NCBI GenBank assembly: GCA_002731275.1
Contig: PCBK01000094.1
Span: forward strand, 1 to 64,000
Reading direction: 5' to 3'
Source of the DNA: Deltaproteobacteria bacterium
GTDB lineage: Bacteria; Myxococcota_C; UBA6777
Length of the DNA: 64,000 nt
This document shows positions 7,352 through 16,302 of the stretch, one piece after another (position 1 is the stretch's first letter; every line of letters starts with the position of its first letter). The translations under genes and the position numbers were made by a program. The notes beneath the pieces were generated by a model. It searched no databases. It was not told the origin of the DNA and worked only from the letters and a program-made list of their open reading frames with translations.

Positions 7352-9400
7352 ATGTCAGAGAGCCGAAAAGCGGTTGTATTGTTGAGTGGTGGTTTGGATT
7401 CGACGACCTGTTTGGCGATGGCCAAGGACCAGGGTTTTGAAGTCTACGCGTTGAGCTTTCAGTACGGTCAACGTCACTCCCATGAGCTTGACTGTGCCAA
7501 ACGTATCGCGCAAGAGATGGGCGTCAAGAAACACCACATCGCCCAAATCCATCTCGACGCATTTGGAGGTTCGGCGCTCACAGACAGCAGCATCGAAGTC
7601 CCCAAAGAACGACCTCTTGAGGACATGGAGAAAGAGATCCCGGTCACGTATGTCCCCGCACGAAACACCATCTTCCTCTCCTTTGCACTCGCGTGGGCTG
7701 AAGTACTTGAGGCTTCTGACATCTTCATAGGTGTAAATGCCCTCGACTACAGCGTTGGTGGGGATTCGTTTGTCTTTATCAAGGATGAACATGACGAACT
7801 CCACCATGTGCCAATACGAGAATTCGTAGAGGACTTTCCACGCGGACGTTACAAAACACTCTCGATCAACCGCAAAACTTGGCAGCCGGAGTGGAAGAAA
7901 GTCAAAGCGAAACTTCGACATCGTGTAGGTGAGAAGAGGTGCTACCGAGTCCACCTGGAACGTGGTGACTCGATCGAGATTACAGAAGACCACTCTCTCT
8001 TTACGATCGATGAACGTTACCAGCTCACTCCAATCAAGGGAGAGGATATCGACCCGGGTATACCTTTAATTGTCCCCATGACGCTTGAAGAAGCACACCC
8101 CGAAAAAGATCTTGAATACCTGGATCTGAGAGGGCTCGTAGGCTTCGTGAATGCTCCTCTCACCAAAACCATGGCACGCGAAGAAGATGGGTTTGTTTAC
8201 CACCGAAGCCTCGCGCTTCCTTTGCAATTCCCTATCACAGACGACTTCCTCTACGCGACAGGTTTGTGGCTCGCAGAAGGCCACATAACGAAAAGCGGAC
8301 AACCACACTTCTCCAACACCCTCCCCGAAGCACGTGAAAGAGTCCGAAGAGCTTTTGCTCCGTACGATGGAACCATCAAAGTAAAAGAGAATGGTGTAGA
8401 CTATTTAGTCCAAGGTGGGAAACTGCTAGGTTCTTTGTTGCTCTTTATAGGTTTTACAGGCAAAGCGATTGATGGAGATAAACAACTCCCTCGCTGGTTT
8501 TGGCAACTCTCCAGACAACAAAAAGAGACCTTCCTTGCGGGGTTTTGGGATGGGGATGGAAGTCGTGTCCACAACGGTACAGCAACCTGCGCCCAAAAAT
8601 CGTCGGACTTGCTACACGAACTTGTATATGCCTTCCGTTCTTTGGGAGCATACCCCACATACAAACCAATGAAACGCCAAAGCGGACATGTTATGAGAAT
8701 GTGTTCAGCCAGCGACTTCAAGATCCTCGCAGAGCTTCCCCTCAACGACATAGCCAAAAAAGAAACGGCTGAAAAAGCAGCACAAGTCAAGAGCCGTGAC
8801 AAAGCAAAAGGACTGTGGAAGTCAGAAGCCTTGTGGAAACTCATTCAAGAGGCGGAGAAGCCTGCAGGCCTTGCAACAGAACTTTACAATAGGCTCGGGA
8901 AATACGACAATTCCGTAAGAGGCCAAAGGTGGCATAAATTGCGAGACATCGAACTTGGTTATCTGATGGATACTCCACTCGGTTTTCAGATGGTGACAGC
9001 CATTGAGGAGATCCAAGAAGAATACATGTACGATCTATCCGTACAAGGAAACGAAAACTTTTATGCCAATGGCATCCTTGCTCACAACAGCGGATACCCT
9101 GACTGTAGACCCGAATACATCGAGGCTTATGAAAAGATGGCCAACTTGGCGACCAAGAACGCGACCCAAGATGGATTGACGTTGCGCATTCACACGCCGT
9201 TGATTCAGATGACGAAGGGTGAGATTGTCAAGACAGGATTGGCGTTAGGTGTTGATTACAGCATCACGAGTACATGTTACGACCCAGATGAAGATGGCCG
9301 CGCTTGTGGTGAGTGTGATGCATGTCTTCTGCGTATCAAAGGGTTCCGCGAGAATGAGCAGGACGATCCAGCTCCGTACCAAAAGAAGACACAAGGGTAA
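7352..9400 (+). CDS. queC: 7-cyano-7-deazaguanine synthase QueC, interrupted by an intein
   Basis: Converts 7-carboxy-7-deazaguanine to preQ0 using ATP and ammonia, a step toward queuosine. The N-extein carries the PP-loop [10 protein letters not shown]. The C-extein starts at GYPDCRPEY and ends with the zinc-binding cysteines of [21 protein letters not shown] 446-residue intein (7751-9088) splits the conserved block ALDYSGYPDCR. After splicing, the protein would be 133 + 103 = 236 aa, normal for QueC. GGAGA lies seven bases before the ATG at 7352; the GTG at 7334 is unlikely. queE follows 8 bp downstream, so the two are one operon. queD and queF are not in the window. Confidence 0.93.
   Translation: MSESRKAVVLLSGGLDSTTCLAMAKDQGFEVYALSFQYGQRHSHELDCAKRIAQEMGVKKHHIAQIHLDAFGGSALTDSSIEVPKERPLEDMEKEIPVTYVPARNTIFLSFALAWAEVLEASDIFIGVNALDYSVGGDSFVFIKDEHDELHHVPIREFVEDFPRGRYKTLSINRKTWQPEWKKVKAKLRHRVGEKRCYRVHLERGDSIEITEDHSLFTIDERYQLTPIKGEDIDPGIPLIVPMTLEEAHPEKDLEYLDLRGLVGFVNAPLTKTMAREEDGFVYHRSLALPLQFPITDDFLYATGLWLAEGHITKSGQPHFSNTLPEARERVRRAFAPYDGTIKVKENGVDYLVQGGKLLGSLLLFIGFTGKAIDGDKQLPRWFWQLSRQQKETFLAGFWDGDGSRVHNGTATCAQKSSDLLHELVYAFRSLGAYPTYKPMKRQSGHVMRMCSASDFKILAELPLNDIAKKETAEKAAQVKSRDKAKGLWKSEALWKLIQEAEKPAGLATELYNRLGKYDNSVRGQRWHKLRDIELGYLMDTPLGFQMVTAIEEIQEEYMYDLSVQGNENFYANGILAHNSGYPDCRPEYIEAYEKMANLATKNATQDGLTLRIHTPLIQMTKGEIVKTGLALGVDYSITSTCYDPDEDGRACGECDACLLRIKGFRENEQDDPAPYQKKTQG
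7751..9088 (+). mobile_element. Intein with LAGLIDADG (DOD) homing endonuclease in QueC
   Basis: In-frame 446-residue insertion. Block A is SVGGDSFVF with Ser rather than Cys as residue 1. Block B contains the TxxH motif ITEDHSLF. Two endonuclease motifs are [12 protein letters not shown] (intein residue about 167) and [11 protein letters not shown] (about 261). The C-terminal splicing block has YMYDLSV, then NGILAHN, with penultimate His and terminal Asn. The first C-extein residue is Ser (9089-9091), supplying the +1 nucleophile. All residues needed for protein splicing are present, and both endonuclease motifs retain an acidic residue, so it looks active. The insertion point lies inside a highly conserved QueC substrate-binding motif. 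Confidence 0.93.
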
Positions 9401-9408
9401 TCGATCAG

Positions 9409-10053
9409 ATGGCGTACACAGTCAAAGAGCTCTTTTACACACTCCAGGGAGAAGGCGCACAAGCAGGCAGAGCCGCAGTCTTTTGTCGGTTCGCAGGTTG
9501 TAATCTCTGGACAGGTCGCGAAGAAGACAGACACAAGGCAGTCTGTACATTTTGTGATACGGACTTTATTGGGACAGATGGACCGGGAGGTGGCAAATTT
9601 AAGGACGCAGCTGCGCTGGCAGATGCGATCGCCGCGTGCTGGCCTGGACCTCGCGAAGGACTCCCACTCGCTCCCTATGTCGTCTGTACAGGCGGTGAAC
9701 CACTGCTTCAGGTGGATGAAGCGTTGATCGACGCTCTTCATGCACGTCACTTCGAGATCGCCGTTGAGACCAACGGTACACAACAAGCCCCTTCGGGACT
9801 CGATTGGATCTGTGTCAGCCCCAAATCCAACGCTGAGGTCATCCTCACAACAGGCCATGAGCTGAAACTCGTCTACCCTCAAACAGATGCTCCCCCCGAA
9901 CAATTCGTGGACATGGACTTCCAACACTTCTTCATACAGCCCATGGATGGTCCCCACGTCAACGAATACACACAACAAGCCATTCAATACTGTATGGCCC
10001 ACCCCCAATGGCGTCTCAGCCTCCAAACACACAAAATCACTGGTATCCCATAA
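9409..10053 (+). CDS. queE: 7-carboxy-7-deazaguanine synthase QueE
   Basis: Radical SAM enzyme that turns 6-carboxy-tetrahydropterin into 7-carboxy-7-deazaguanine, the substrate for QueC. The protein is 214 aa. The iron-sulfur motif is the CX14CX2C form (Cys31, Cys46, Cys49) found in a subset of QueE proteins, not the classical CX3CX2C. Other hallmarks are YTLQGEGAQAG at the N terminus, the SAM-binding CTGGEPLLQ, and AVETNGT. The ATG lies 8 bp after the queC stop. The protein ends just before a repeat-filled intergenic region. Confidence 0.93.
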   Translation: MAYTVKELFYTLQGEGAQAGRAAVFCRFAGCNLWTGREEDRHKAVCTFCDTDFIGTDGPGGGKFKDAAALADAIAACWPGPREGLPLAPYVVCTGGEPLLQVDEALIDALHARHFEIAVETNGTQQAPSGLDWICVSPKSNAEVILTTGHELKLVYPQTDAPPEQFVDMDFQHFFIQPMDGPHVNEYTQQAIQYCMAHPQWRLSLQTHKITGIP

Positions 10054-10076
10054 CAGACTTACGGTTGGGCAAGCTG

Positions 10077-10187
10077 CGACCGCCCTTACTGCCGCGCTTC
10101 GCTTGCCCTTGCTGCCGCGCTTCGCTTGCCCTTGCGACTGCCGCGCTTCGCTTGCCCTTGCGACTGCCGCGCTTCGCTTGCCCTTGG
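10077..10187 (-). repeat. 26-bp tandem repeat array, about four units
   Basis: On the plus strand the unit is CTGCCGCGCTTCGCTTGCCC followed by TTGCGA, repeated about four times with small deletions. Read on the minus strand it directly follows the GATAG end of the inverted B element. It resembles the short link between element B and element A at 252-290, so it is probably a differently expanded form of the same module. Confidence 0.75.
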
Positions 10188-10265
10188 CTATCGGGGACCG
10201 GAGGCGGTCCCCAAGCGCGGCTTATCAGCCTTGCTTTCCCCTCCCGTTGACACCTTCGGCGTGGC
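10188..10265 (-). repeat. Palindromic element B, copy 2 (inverted)
   Basis: Minus-strand copy of element B. Its hairpin, GGGGACCG...CGGTCCCC, has an 8-bp stem and differs from copy 1 while remaining fully paired. The flanks (GCGCTT side and GATAG side, plus GGGGAAAGCAAG) match the other copies. It shares about 28 identical bases (AAGCAAGGCTGATAAGCCGC and onward) with copy 3 in the opposite orientation. Confidence 0.75.
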
Positions 10266-10580
10266 TGCCACGCTTTGCTTGCCGGGCTGCAATGCGTCAG
10301 CTCTCGCTTGCGCGAGTGCTGCGCGTTTTGTGCTTGACCGTCGCAAGGCGACGCTCTCGCGGTGCGCCTCGTGATGTCCATCACGAAGGAGGCGTTAGAG
10401 GGAAATGATTGGGATGTGAACACACTCGCACAAAGTGCGAGCTATACCTTTGGTTTTACGGAAAGGACAGGTTACACAGTTATCCTCGGCTATCGCCTCG
10501 GGCTTGAAGAAGCAATACCGACCACTGCGTGTAAAGAAGAATTTGGAGTGTCCCTGAAGCACTAGAAACAGGAGCGAAGC

Positions 10581-10646
10581 GACTCAACAGAGGGGGAAAG
10601 CAAGGCTGATAAGCCGCGCTTGGGGGGCATTCATGTCCCCCGATAG
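10581..10646 (+). repeat. Palindromic element B, copy 3
   Basis: Plus-strand copy with the hairpin GGGGGGCAT-TC-ATGTCCCCC, nine base pairs including one G-T pair. The conserved GGGGAAAGCAAG and GATAG flanks are present. Together with copy 2 it forms a 460-bp inverted pair. Confidence 0.75.
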
Positions 10647-10728
10647 CAAAAGTCTGCCTCTACTCATCCTCCTCTCCGAAAAACACACCTCATCGTACAT
10701 AGATGCAAACCATCAGACCATAAAAGAC

Positions 10729-11976
10729 TTATGGTTGAGGTTTGTGAAGCTGTCCCATAAACAAGATCGTATTTGAACGGACGTGGCGAATCATCAACAA
10801 GAAGGGTCGATTAAATGTCACGACAGTCGGGAGACTGGCAGCTGACTTTGTCATCACGACTGCGGTTGCGGCGGCTGCTTCGCTTCCCTCTTCGTTGACT
10901 TCGAGGAATGCCTTGTGAACGACAGCGGAGATATAAAGCTGTTTGGCGTCCTTTTTGTTGATCCCACCAAAGTCTGCCTGCCCCGCCTTGAAGGCAATGG
11001 ACATTCCCATATCGGACAACACTTTCCCCATCGAAAATGCCGACGTCATCTTGAAGCGTGGCAACGAGAGCTGCACTTTGGTCTTGTACATCTTTTGTTC
11101 CCATGCGGCGAGCTGTTTAGCGTGTAGGAGCTTGCTCGCGTCCGCCAACTTCACACCTTTTTTGGGCAAAAACAAGAGCATATCGAAGGCTTTCCCCTTG
11201 TAAGGCAAAGACACCAATCGATGACCATCAATATCGGCGGTGCGGAACTTACGATTCGCAAACATCATGGGAACATTTTGCTTCTCGCCATTCTCCATCG
11301 TAAAGGGTTTGGTCGACGTATTGCTCTTGTCGAACTTATTCTCCCAATTCCCTTTGAAGTAGATAGCGTTGGTCAGCACGAGCTTGGTCGCATTTTGGAG
11401 GACGTTGGGTTTCAACAACTCTTTGATCTTGTTTTGTGTTTGTGATTCGACCCAGGCATTGATGGTATGTCGCGCGGATTCAGCTTGTTTGGCAAAGTCG
11501 AGGAGCCGCAGAGGTGCGTTGTAAAACTTGGTCATCTTGCTCTGGAAAGATGTTTCGATAGTGTACCCCTTTTGGGCCCAAAGTCGGTTGGCGACATCCA
11601 AACGGATAGCGCTGCCTTTGTTATGTCGAAGATATTCTCTCATCGAATGAATCGATGCGTTGTAATCTTTATCTTTTGCCACCTGTCGGAGCACTTTCTT
11701 CATGGCCTCCGCAGTCTCTCCTCGTGCACCAGCGGCCGTCATACTCAACGCAACGGACAAACTGTATGGAGAAAAAAAGACATTCTTTGGCGCGTTGTTG
11801 AGCTGCTGAAAGAGCGCGAGACCAAACTCATTGTTGCTATCAGAGGCGGGTTTGACGGGATATTTCGGCACAAACGGAGCATTCTTGACACATCCGACGA
11901 GCGCAAAACTCATACACCCAATCAAAAACAGACAAAACGCGAAGGACTTGGTAAACGAACGAACACTTGGTTCCAT
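10729..11976 (-). CDS. Lipoprotein serpin (serine protease inhibitor)
   Basis: A 415-aa serpin with a lipoprotein signal (lipobox LVGC, about Cys29), so it is probably anchored in the envelope. The serpin fold is clear: SPYSLSVALSMTAAGARGET near residue 70, VLTNAIYFKGNWENKF near 200, and FNRPFLLMIRH with GQLHKP at the end. The reactive-loop hinge, EEGSEAAAATAVV, has the small residues typical of inhibitory serpins, so it should trap a protease. Counting from the hinge, P1 falls near Ser-Ala in MTKSAAS, with Lys and Met close by, so target specificity is uncertain. GGAG lies upstream of the ATG at 11976. The likely role is protection against exogenous or own extracellular proteases. Confidence 0.93.
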   Translation of the reverse strand: MEPSVRSFTKSFAFCLFLIGCMSFALVGCVKNAPFVPKYPVKPASDSNNEFGLALFQQLNNAPKNVFFSPYSLSVALSMTAAGARGETAEAMKKVLRQVAKDKDYNASIHSMREYLRHNKGSAIRLDVANRLWAQKGYTIETSFQSKMTKFYNAPLRLLDFAKQAESARHTINAWVESQTQNKIKELLKPNVLQNATKLVLTNAIYFKGNWENKFDKSNTSTKPFTMENGEKQNVPMMFANRKFRTADIDGHRLVSLPYKGKAFDMLLFLPKKGVKLADASKLLHAKQLAAWEQKMYKTKVQLSLPRFKMTSAFSMGKVLSDMGMSIAFKAGQADFGGINKKDAKQLYISAVVHKAFLEVNEEGSEAAAATAVVMTKSAASLPTVVTFNRPFLLMIRHVRSNTILFMGQLHKPQP

Positions 11977-12163
11977 TGGAATCTCCTTTGTTACAGCGAT
12001 ATGCTACAAACACTGTCGCATCATCCAAACGAAACACACACGCATTTGATCTTTTTTTTCTTTTTCCATCCCCCAGATCCTCGATTGCTCCGCAATACAA
12101 GCGTCACGAAAAAACCACAAGCAAGAGACAAGAGACAACCCACTCCCCAACATCACATCAAGC

Positions 12164-12205
12164 TATACGCCGAAGGCGTCAACAGGAGGGGAAGGCAAGC
12201 AAAGC
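12164..12205 (+). repeat. Element B, copy 4, left half (split by intron)
   Basis: Contains CGCCGAAGGCGTCAACAGG and GGGGAAGGCAAG, the conserved left part of element B. The matching hairpin and GATAG end lie 1.9 kb away at 14134-14164, on the other side of the group II intron. Joining the two halves rebuilds a normal B element. Confidence 0.75.
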
Positions 12206-14133
12206 ATCGGGATAGGAGGGGGCTTCACAGCCCCGCCCCTCCCACACCACCGTACATACGGGGCCGTATACGGCGGTTCAACAGGATTGAGTATTTCTTT
12301 TGTATAACCTGAACAGACCGGCCTTATCGAAGTAAGCGTTTCGAATTGCGGGCGAGATCACAAGACTCATTCTCCAAGCACCTTTCCCCGAGTAAGACAA
12401 TCTTTTGGCTTTTCCATGCGAAAATCCTCCTTTTCGCAGTCCTCGGTATCTTGCGCTTTGGGTTTTCCATTGTGTCCACATCACACTTCTTATTCTCCTC
12501 CGTATCCACGAGTCCACCATCGGAAGCATGTTATTCACTTCTGTGAATCCGAAGTATCCGAACCATCCTCTCAAGTACGTTGATAACTCGCTGATGAGTT
12601 CTTCGATCCTGATACTCCGGTTCTTCCGGGTTATCTGGCGAACTTTATCCTTGAGGCGGGAGATGGATTCTTCTGAGATGATTCGTTTTATCAGGGGGTT
12701 ACCCCTTTTTTTTTTTGATAAAAGAGAATCCCAGGAGACTTCGTTCGGTTGCTTTGGCCACCGCACTTTTATCCTGATTTATCCGGAGTTTGAGCTTGCG
12801 TTGAAGGAATTGCTCGATACTTCGCATCACCCTGTGTCCAGCACGAGGGCTCCTGACAAAAATCATGAAGTCGTCTGCATATCGACAAAATCGGAGCTTC
12901 CTCTGTTCCAACTCTTTATCCAACTCATCAAGGATAATGTTCGAGAGTAACGGCGATAGAGGCCCGCCTTGTGGCATTCCCTCTTGTCTCGTTTTCCCTT
13001 GTTCTCCTTTGGCGGCCCCGGAGTTTAGGAGCTGCCGGATGATTCTAAGGACTCGTTTATCTCGAACTCTCTTTGCGATTCTTCCCATGAGAATGTCATG
13101 GTTTACTTTGTCGAAGAACTTCTCCAGGTCGATGTCGACGATGATATCGTATCCCTCTTCGATGTTCTTCTGAGCTGACTCTACGGCCTGGTGGGCCGAA
13201 CGTCCGGGACGAAAACCGTAGCTATTCTCTGAAAAGGTTGGATCCCATTTGTTTTGGAGCACTTGCAAGATCGCCTGTTGTATCACCCGGTCTTTTACCG
13301 TTGGGATGCCCAATTGTCGCACCCCACCTTTCGGTTTTGGGATTGTGACCCGGCGTACTGGAGAGAACTTGTATTGTCCGGTCAACATTTGGTCTCGTAT
13401 TTCAGGCCAGTGCTCTTGAAAGAATCCCTCCAGTTCGTCAGTTTTCACACCGTCGATTCCAGGTTTTCCTTTGTTTTGCACAACCTTTTTCAATGCTTCT
13501 TTGATATTGTCGTTGTGGCAGATCTCCTCCATGGTATGTTCGTGAAATACCAGGTTTTCGGTACTTTGCTTCGTCATGTCAGTGATGATCCCATTCTGGC
13601 GACCTTGGTCTTCAGTGGTAGAACTCGGGTGACCCGCGTTTTGTTTTCGATCACGTTTATCCATGAGAATTCAACTCCTATTCACCTTTCCTATTGTTCG
13701 GGCCTTCGGTCTGGTGAGTCCTCCGGCTTTTTTTTTTTTTCACCGGCTCATTTCCAAGACCTACTATGCCTTCTGCTGACTTCTACGCTGCGTTCGAGCG
13801 ACCTCTCGGTAACTCCAGTCCTTGGGCTGCTTCATTTAGCGACTGTCCCGGACAACAGGGCAGATCTCCCAGAGTAAGCATGTTTACTTTCACCGCATCC
13901 CCGCCGGATGTACCGACGAAATCTAGATGGATAGAGGACTTCGTGGTTACGCGCACACTCGTCCCATTTCGCCGGCCTCAAATCCGATTTCTGTACGTCG
14001 GGTCGCGGTTTTGCTAGTGGCTTCCTTCAGACGCCGCCTCGCGGTGGCCGCCCTTGCCGTTCGCTAGTACTTCACCTCCATCTGGTTGTACAGAGGACTT
14101 TCACCTCCGAGTAAACATGCGTGTCTGGCACAC
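12206..14133 (-). mobile_element. Group IIC intron
   Basis: A complete intron of 1928 bp on the minus strand. The 5' end reads GTGTGCCAGACACGC, then GGAGGTGAAAGTCC, typical of group IIC domain I. It encodes a reverse transcriptase/maturase. The 3' part has a domain V hairpin (GAACCGCCGTATACGG, then GTATGTACGGTGG, about 12242-12278, with a CGC triad) and a domain VI hairpin ending in CTCCTATCCCGAT at 12206. The upstream exon ends in the 8-bp hairpin GGGGATGTGGGGACATCCCC plus AGGCGC. Insertion just after a stem-loop is the known preference of IIC introns. Here the stem-loop belongs to repeat element B. Confidence 0.9.
12278..13664 (-). pseudogene. ltrA: Group II intron reverse transcriptase/maturase, frameshifted at A11
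   Basis: Intron-encoded protein that would reverse-transcribe and help splice the host intron. The first frame (12699-13664) carries RT domains 0-7, including YGFRPGRSAHQA, GMPQGGPLSPLLSN and the catalytic CRYADD. The second frame (12278-12766) carries the maturase/thumb region, with YLRGWFGYFGF and IRRRIRSVMWTQWK. The break is in a run of 11 A residues (T at 12706-12716): LLGFSFIKKKK continues in the other frame as KKKRGNP. Joined, it is about 450 aa, normal for IIC proteins, which lack an HNH endonuclease domain. AGGAG lies before the ATG at 13664. It could be a real inactivating shift, a homopolymer sequencing error, or slippage-dependent expression. Confidence 0.88.
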
Positions 14134-14237
14134 GCGCCTGGGGATGTCCCCACATCCCCGATAGCCAGGGCAAGCAGAGCGCGCCAGCCAGGGCAAGTGG
14201 CAACTTGCCCGACCCTCCGCAAGTGGCAACTTGCCCA
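14134..14237. repeat. Element B, copy 4 right half, and two A hairpins
   Basis: 14134-14164 holds the stem-loop and GATAG end of element B copy 4. After a CAAGCAGAGCGCGCCAG linker, two element A copies follow at 14191-14210 (full hairpin GGGCAAGTGGCAACTTGCCC) and 14219-14237. The order B, linker, A is the same as at 179-330. The remaining 14238-14454 stretch, up to the kinase gene stop, shows no feature. Confidence 0.75.
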
Positions 14238-14454
14238 AGCAGAGACTGACAGCGTGCCATGAGAGTCGCCATCAAAAAGAGTGCTTGGATATGAACACAT
14301 CGGTTGAGCCGTGTGATGTGATAGATGATGAACCAAAGGTTGAGGTGCCAGAGAACGCCCACGAGATTACCCACTCTACAGATGTTTGTACACCATAAGA
14401 GCAACATGTCTGTGTGTTGTGAGGGAAGTGTTTGAGAGAGGATGGAGGGAGAGC

Positions 14455-15984
14455 TCAACCCCAGGGTCTGGCAGCGAGGTTTGTGCTGCTATAGGAAGAG
14501 ATGCCTTCTTCTTTGGGCCATGTAAACTGGAAGGTGCTGCCGAGGCCTTTGTGTGAGCGGACGGAGATCTCTCCACCATGAAGCTCCACAATGCGACGTG
14601 CGATCGCGAGCCCAACGCCTGCCCCTCTTGCTTCATCAGAAGGATAAAGTGTCTTAAACATCTCAAAGATTCTTTGGTGTTGGACTTTGTCGATACCAGG
14701 ACCGTTATCCGCGACAGAGAAGACGACAAAGCCATGCTCCTCCCACAGGCGTATGGTCAAAACAATGTTGTCGCTGTTGTTGTGGTGCTTAACGGCGTTG
14801 TTGATCAGGTTAAGCAGCACCTTCTTTAACGGCGTGAGATAGGTTTTGAGAAAGGGCAGCTCGATTTCGAGGCGCAGCTCTCCACTCTCAGGAAAGGATG
14901 CCCATTCGAGCAGATCGTGCAGCAGTTGATGAACATCGACTTCGCTTAACGCTCCCTTCTCTTGGACATCCCGTGCGTAGTTGAGGAACTCATCGAGCAA
15001 CCAACGCATACGCTTTGCGCGCTTTCGCACCATCTCCAACTGTACACGACAGTCTTCCGTGTCATTAGCCTGTAACGACTCTACCGCGAAGTGTGCATGT
15101 GTCTCAATCGCGACCAAAGGCGTCTTCAGATCGTGTGAGGCTGCTGATGCAAATTGAGAGAGTTCTTCATTTGAACGTGTCAATGAGTGATTGAGGATAC
15201 TCAAGCGTTCATTTTCCAGACGGACACTTGGATCTTGTAGACTCACGATGATGATCTGCTCACCAGTCACTGGATCGGGCAACAGCTTGGCTTGTAGGGA
15301 GTATATCGCTGGCCCTCTACGTGTAAGCACCTCAAAATCGGAGACAAAGCCCTCTGCTTTGTTGAGCCCATCGAGCACTCTTTGCTCATCCGTATCGTCA
15401 CAAAAATAATCACGTAGGCTGCGAACATCCCCAAAGATCTTGTGTGTCAGCGCATTGGCAGTAAGGATCGCACCGTTGAGTGTGTGGATCGCCATACAAA
15501 TAGGCGCATAACGTGCAGCGTCTGCGTTGCGCAAGACGGATGGATCGATCGCATCTTGGGCGACTGGCCGCGCCTCCACCAAAAAACCAACCCGATCGTC
15601 TGGAAAAAGATACTGACCCACCAACATCTCGATCAACGTAGGTTGTCCTTTTGGATACAATGTACGCAACGAACGAATCTTCTCCCCCGCCATAACCCGC
15701 TCGTGTAAATGGATAAATGTCTGCTCTGCAGTGTCGGACATTCGGAGGGGTCGATTGACGAGTTCCTCAAGAGAGTCCGCCCTCCAGATCTCCAACGCAG
15801 CCTCATTGGCCCAGACAATACGTCTCTTGTCGGCGTCTGTAATCCATATCGCGGTCTGTAGCTCTTTCCAGGCGCTCAGCTCTGGAGCATCGAGTGGTTT
15901 ATAACGAAACATTCGACTTGGGGCCTTTCGAACAATATCTGTATCCATCCAATCACTCACACTTGTACGGTATGAAGCTTCCAA
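14455..15984 (-). CDS. PAS-domain sensor histidine kinase (soluble)
   Basis: A 509-aa histidine kinase without clear membrane segments, so probably cytoplasmic. Residues of about 40-150 form a PAS domain (WITDADKRRIVWANEAALEI). A second PAS-like region lies at about 165-270. HisKA has the phospho-acceptor histidine in AASHDLKTPL, near residue 285. The ATPase domain has LINNAVKHHNN (N box), VADNGPGID (G1) and GAGVGLAIA (G2). No receiver domain or regulator gene is adjacent, so it is an orphan. The start is uncertain: the TTG at 15984 has no obvious site, and the ATG at 15948 is an alternative. The gene order toward oxyR suggests no operon (318-bp gap). Confidence 0.85.
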   Translation of the reverse strand: MEASYRTSVSDWMDTDIVRKAPSRMFRYKPLDAPELSAWKELQTAIWITDADKRRIVWANEAALEIWRADSLEELVNRPLRMSDTAEQTFIHLHERVMAGEKIRSLRTLYPKGQPTLIEMLVGQYLFPDDRVGFLVEARPVAQDAIDPSVLRNADAARYAPICMAIHTLNGAILTANALTHKIFGDVRSLRDYFCDDTDEQRVLDGLNKAEGFVSDFEVLTRRGPAIYSLQAKLLPDPVTGEQIIIVSLQDPSVRLENERLSILNHSLTRSNEELSQFASAASHDLKTPLVAIETHAHFAVESLQANDTEDCRVQLEMVRKRAKRMRWLLDEFLNYARDVQEKGALSEVDVHQLLHDLLEWASFPESGELRLEIELPFLKTYLTPLKKVLLNLINNAVKHHNNSDNIVLTIRLWEEHGFVVFSVADNGPGIDKVQHQRIFEMFKTLYPSDEARGAGVGLAIARRIVELHGGEISVRSHKGLGSTFQFTWPKEEGISSYSSTNLAARPWG

Positions 15985-16302
15985 TCATCGCGGCACACTC
16001 TTTTGATGCTCTTTCCAAGCAGAAAGGTTTCATTTGCGGCAGAGAAAACTTCAAAAAATCTTACAAACCATCACCACAAGATCTGTACACACATCGAACA
16101 AATCTTCCTCACCCATCCGATGCAACAGCACAAGAACATGTTTCCACACGAAGATCAAGAAAGTGAAACAAAAGCAATGCAATAGCGATGCTCCGTCCCC
16201 CGTCATTAGCAACGCAGAGCGCAGCGCACAAAAGTCTCATCTGTACGTCATTGGTTCTGGGCTTGTGGAGAGAATGAGCACATTGAGAGGAGAGAGAAGA
16301 GC
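15985..16302. other. Intergenic gap of 318 bp
   Basis: Lies between oxyR (upstream on the minus strand) and the histidine kinase. I see no open frame with a ribosome-binding site, no repeat and no strong terminator. It should hold the kinase promoter. Confidence 0.4.

Larger units (their letters stand above)
10054..10728. other. Repeat-filled intergenic region, 675 bp
   Basis: Between queE and the serpin gene. It contains a 26-bp tandem array (10077-10187), an inverted B element (10188-10265) and a direct B element (10581-10646), which flank about 315 bp in opposite orientation. The enclosed part has an open frame at 10362-10565 with no good start context. I see no convincing gene. Confidence 0.6.

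Noticed and set aside
10362-10565. 67-codon open frame between two B elements
   Set aside because: The start has no convincing site and lies in repeat-derived sequence; no family is recognised. It could be a gene fragment.
12405-12950. Plus-strand open frame antisense to the intron protein
   Set aside because: It is antisense to well-conserved RT/maturase sequence and has no start signal.
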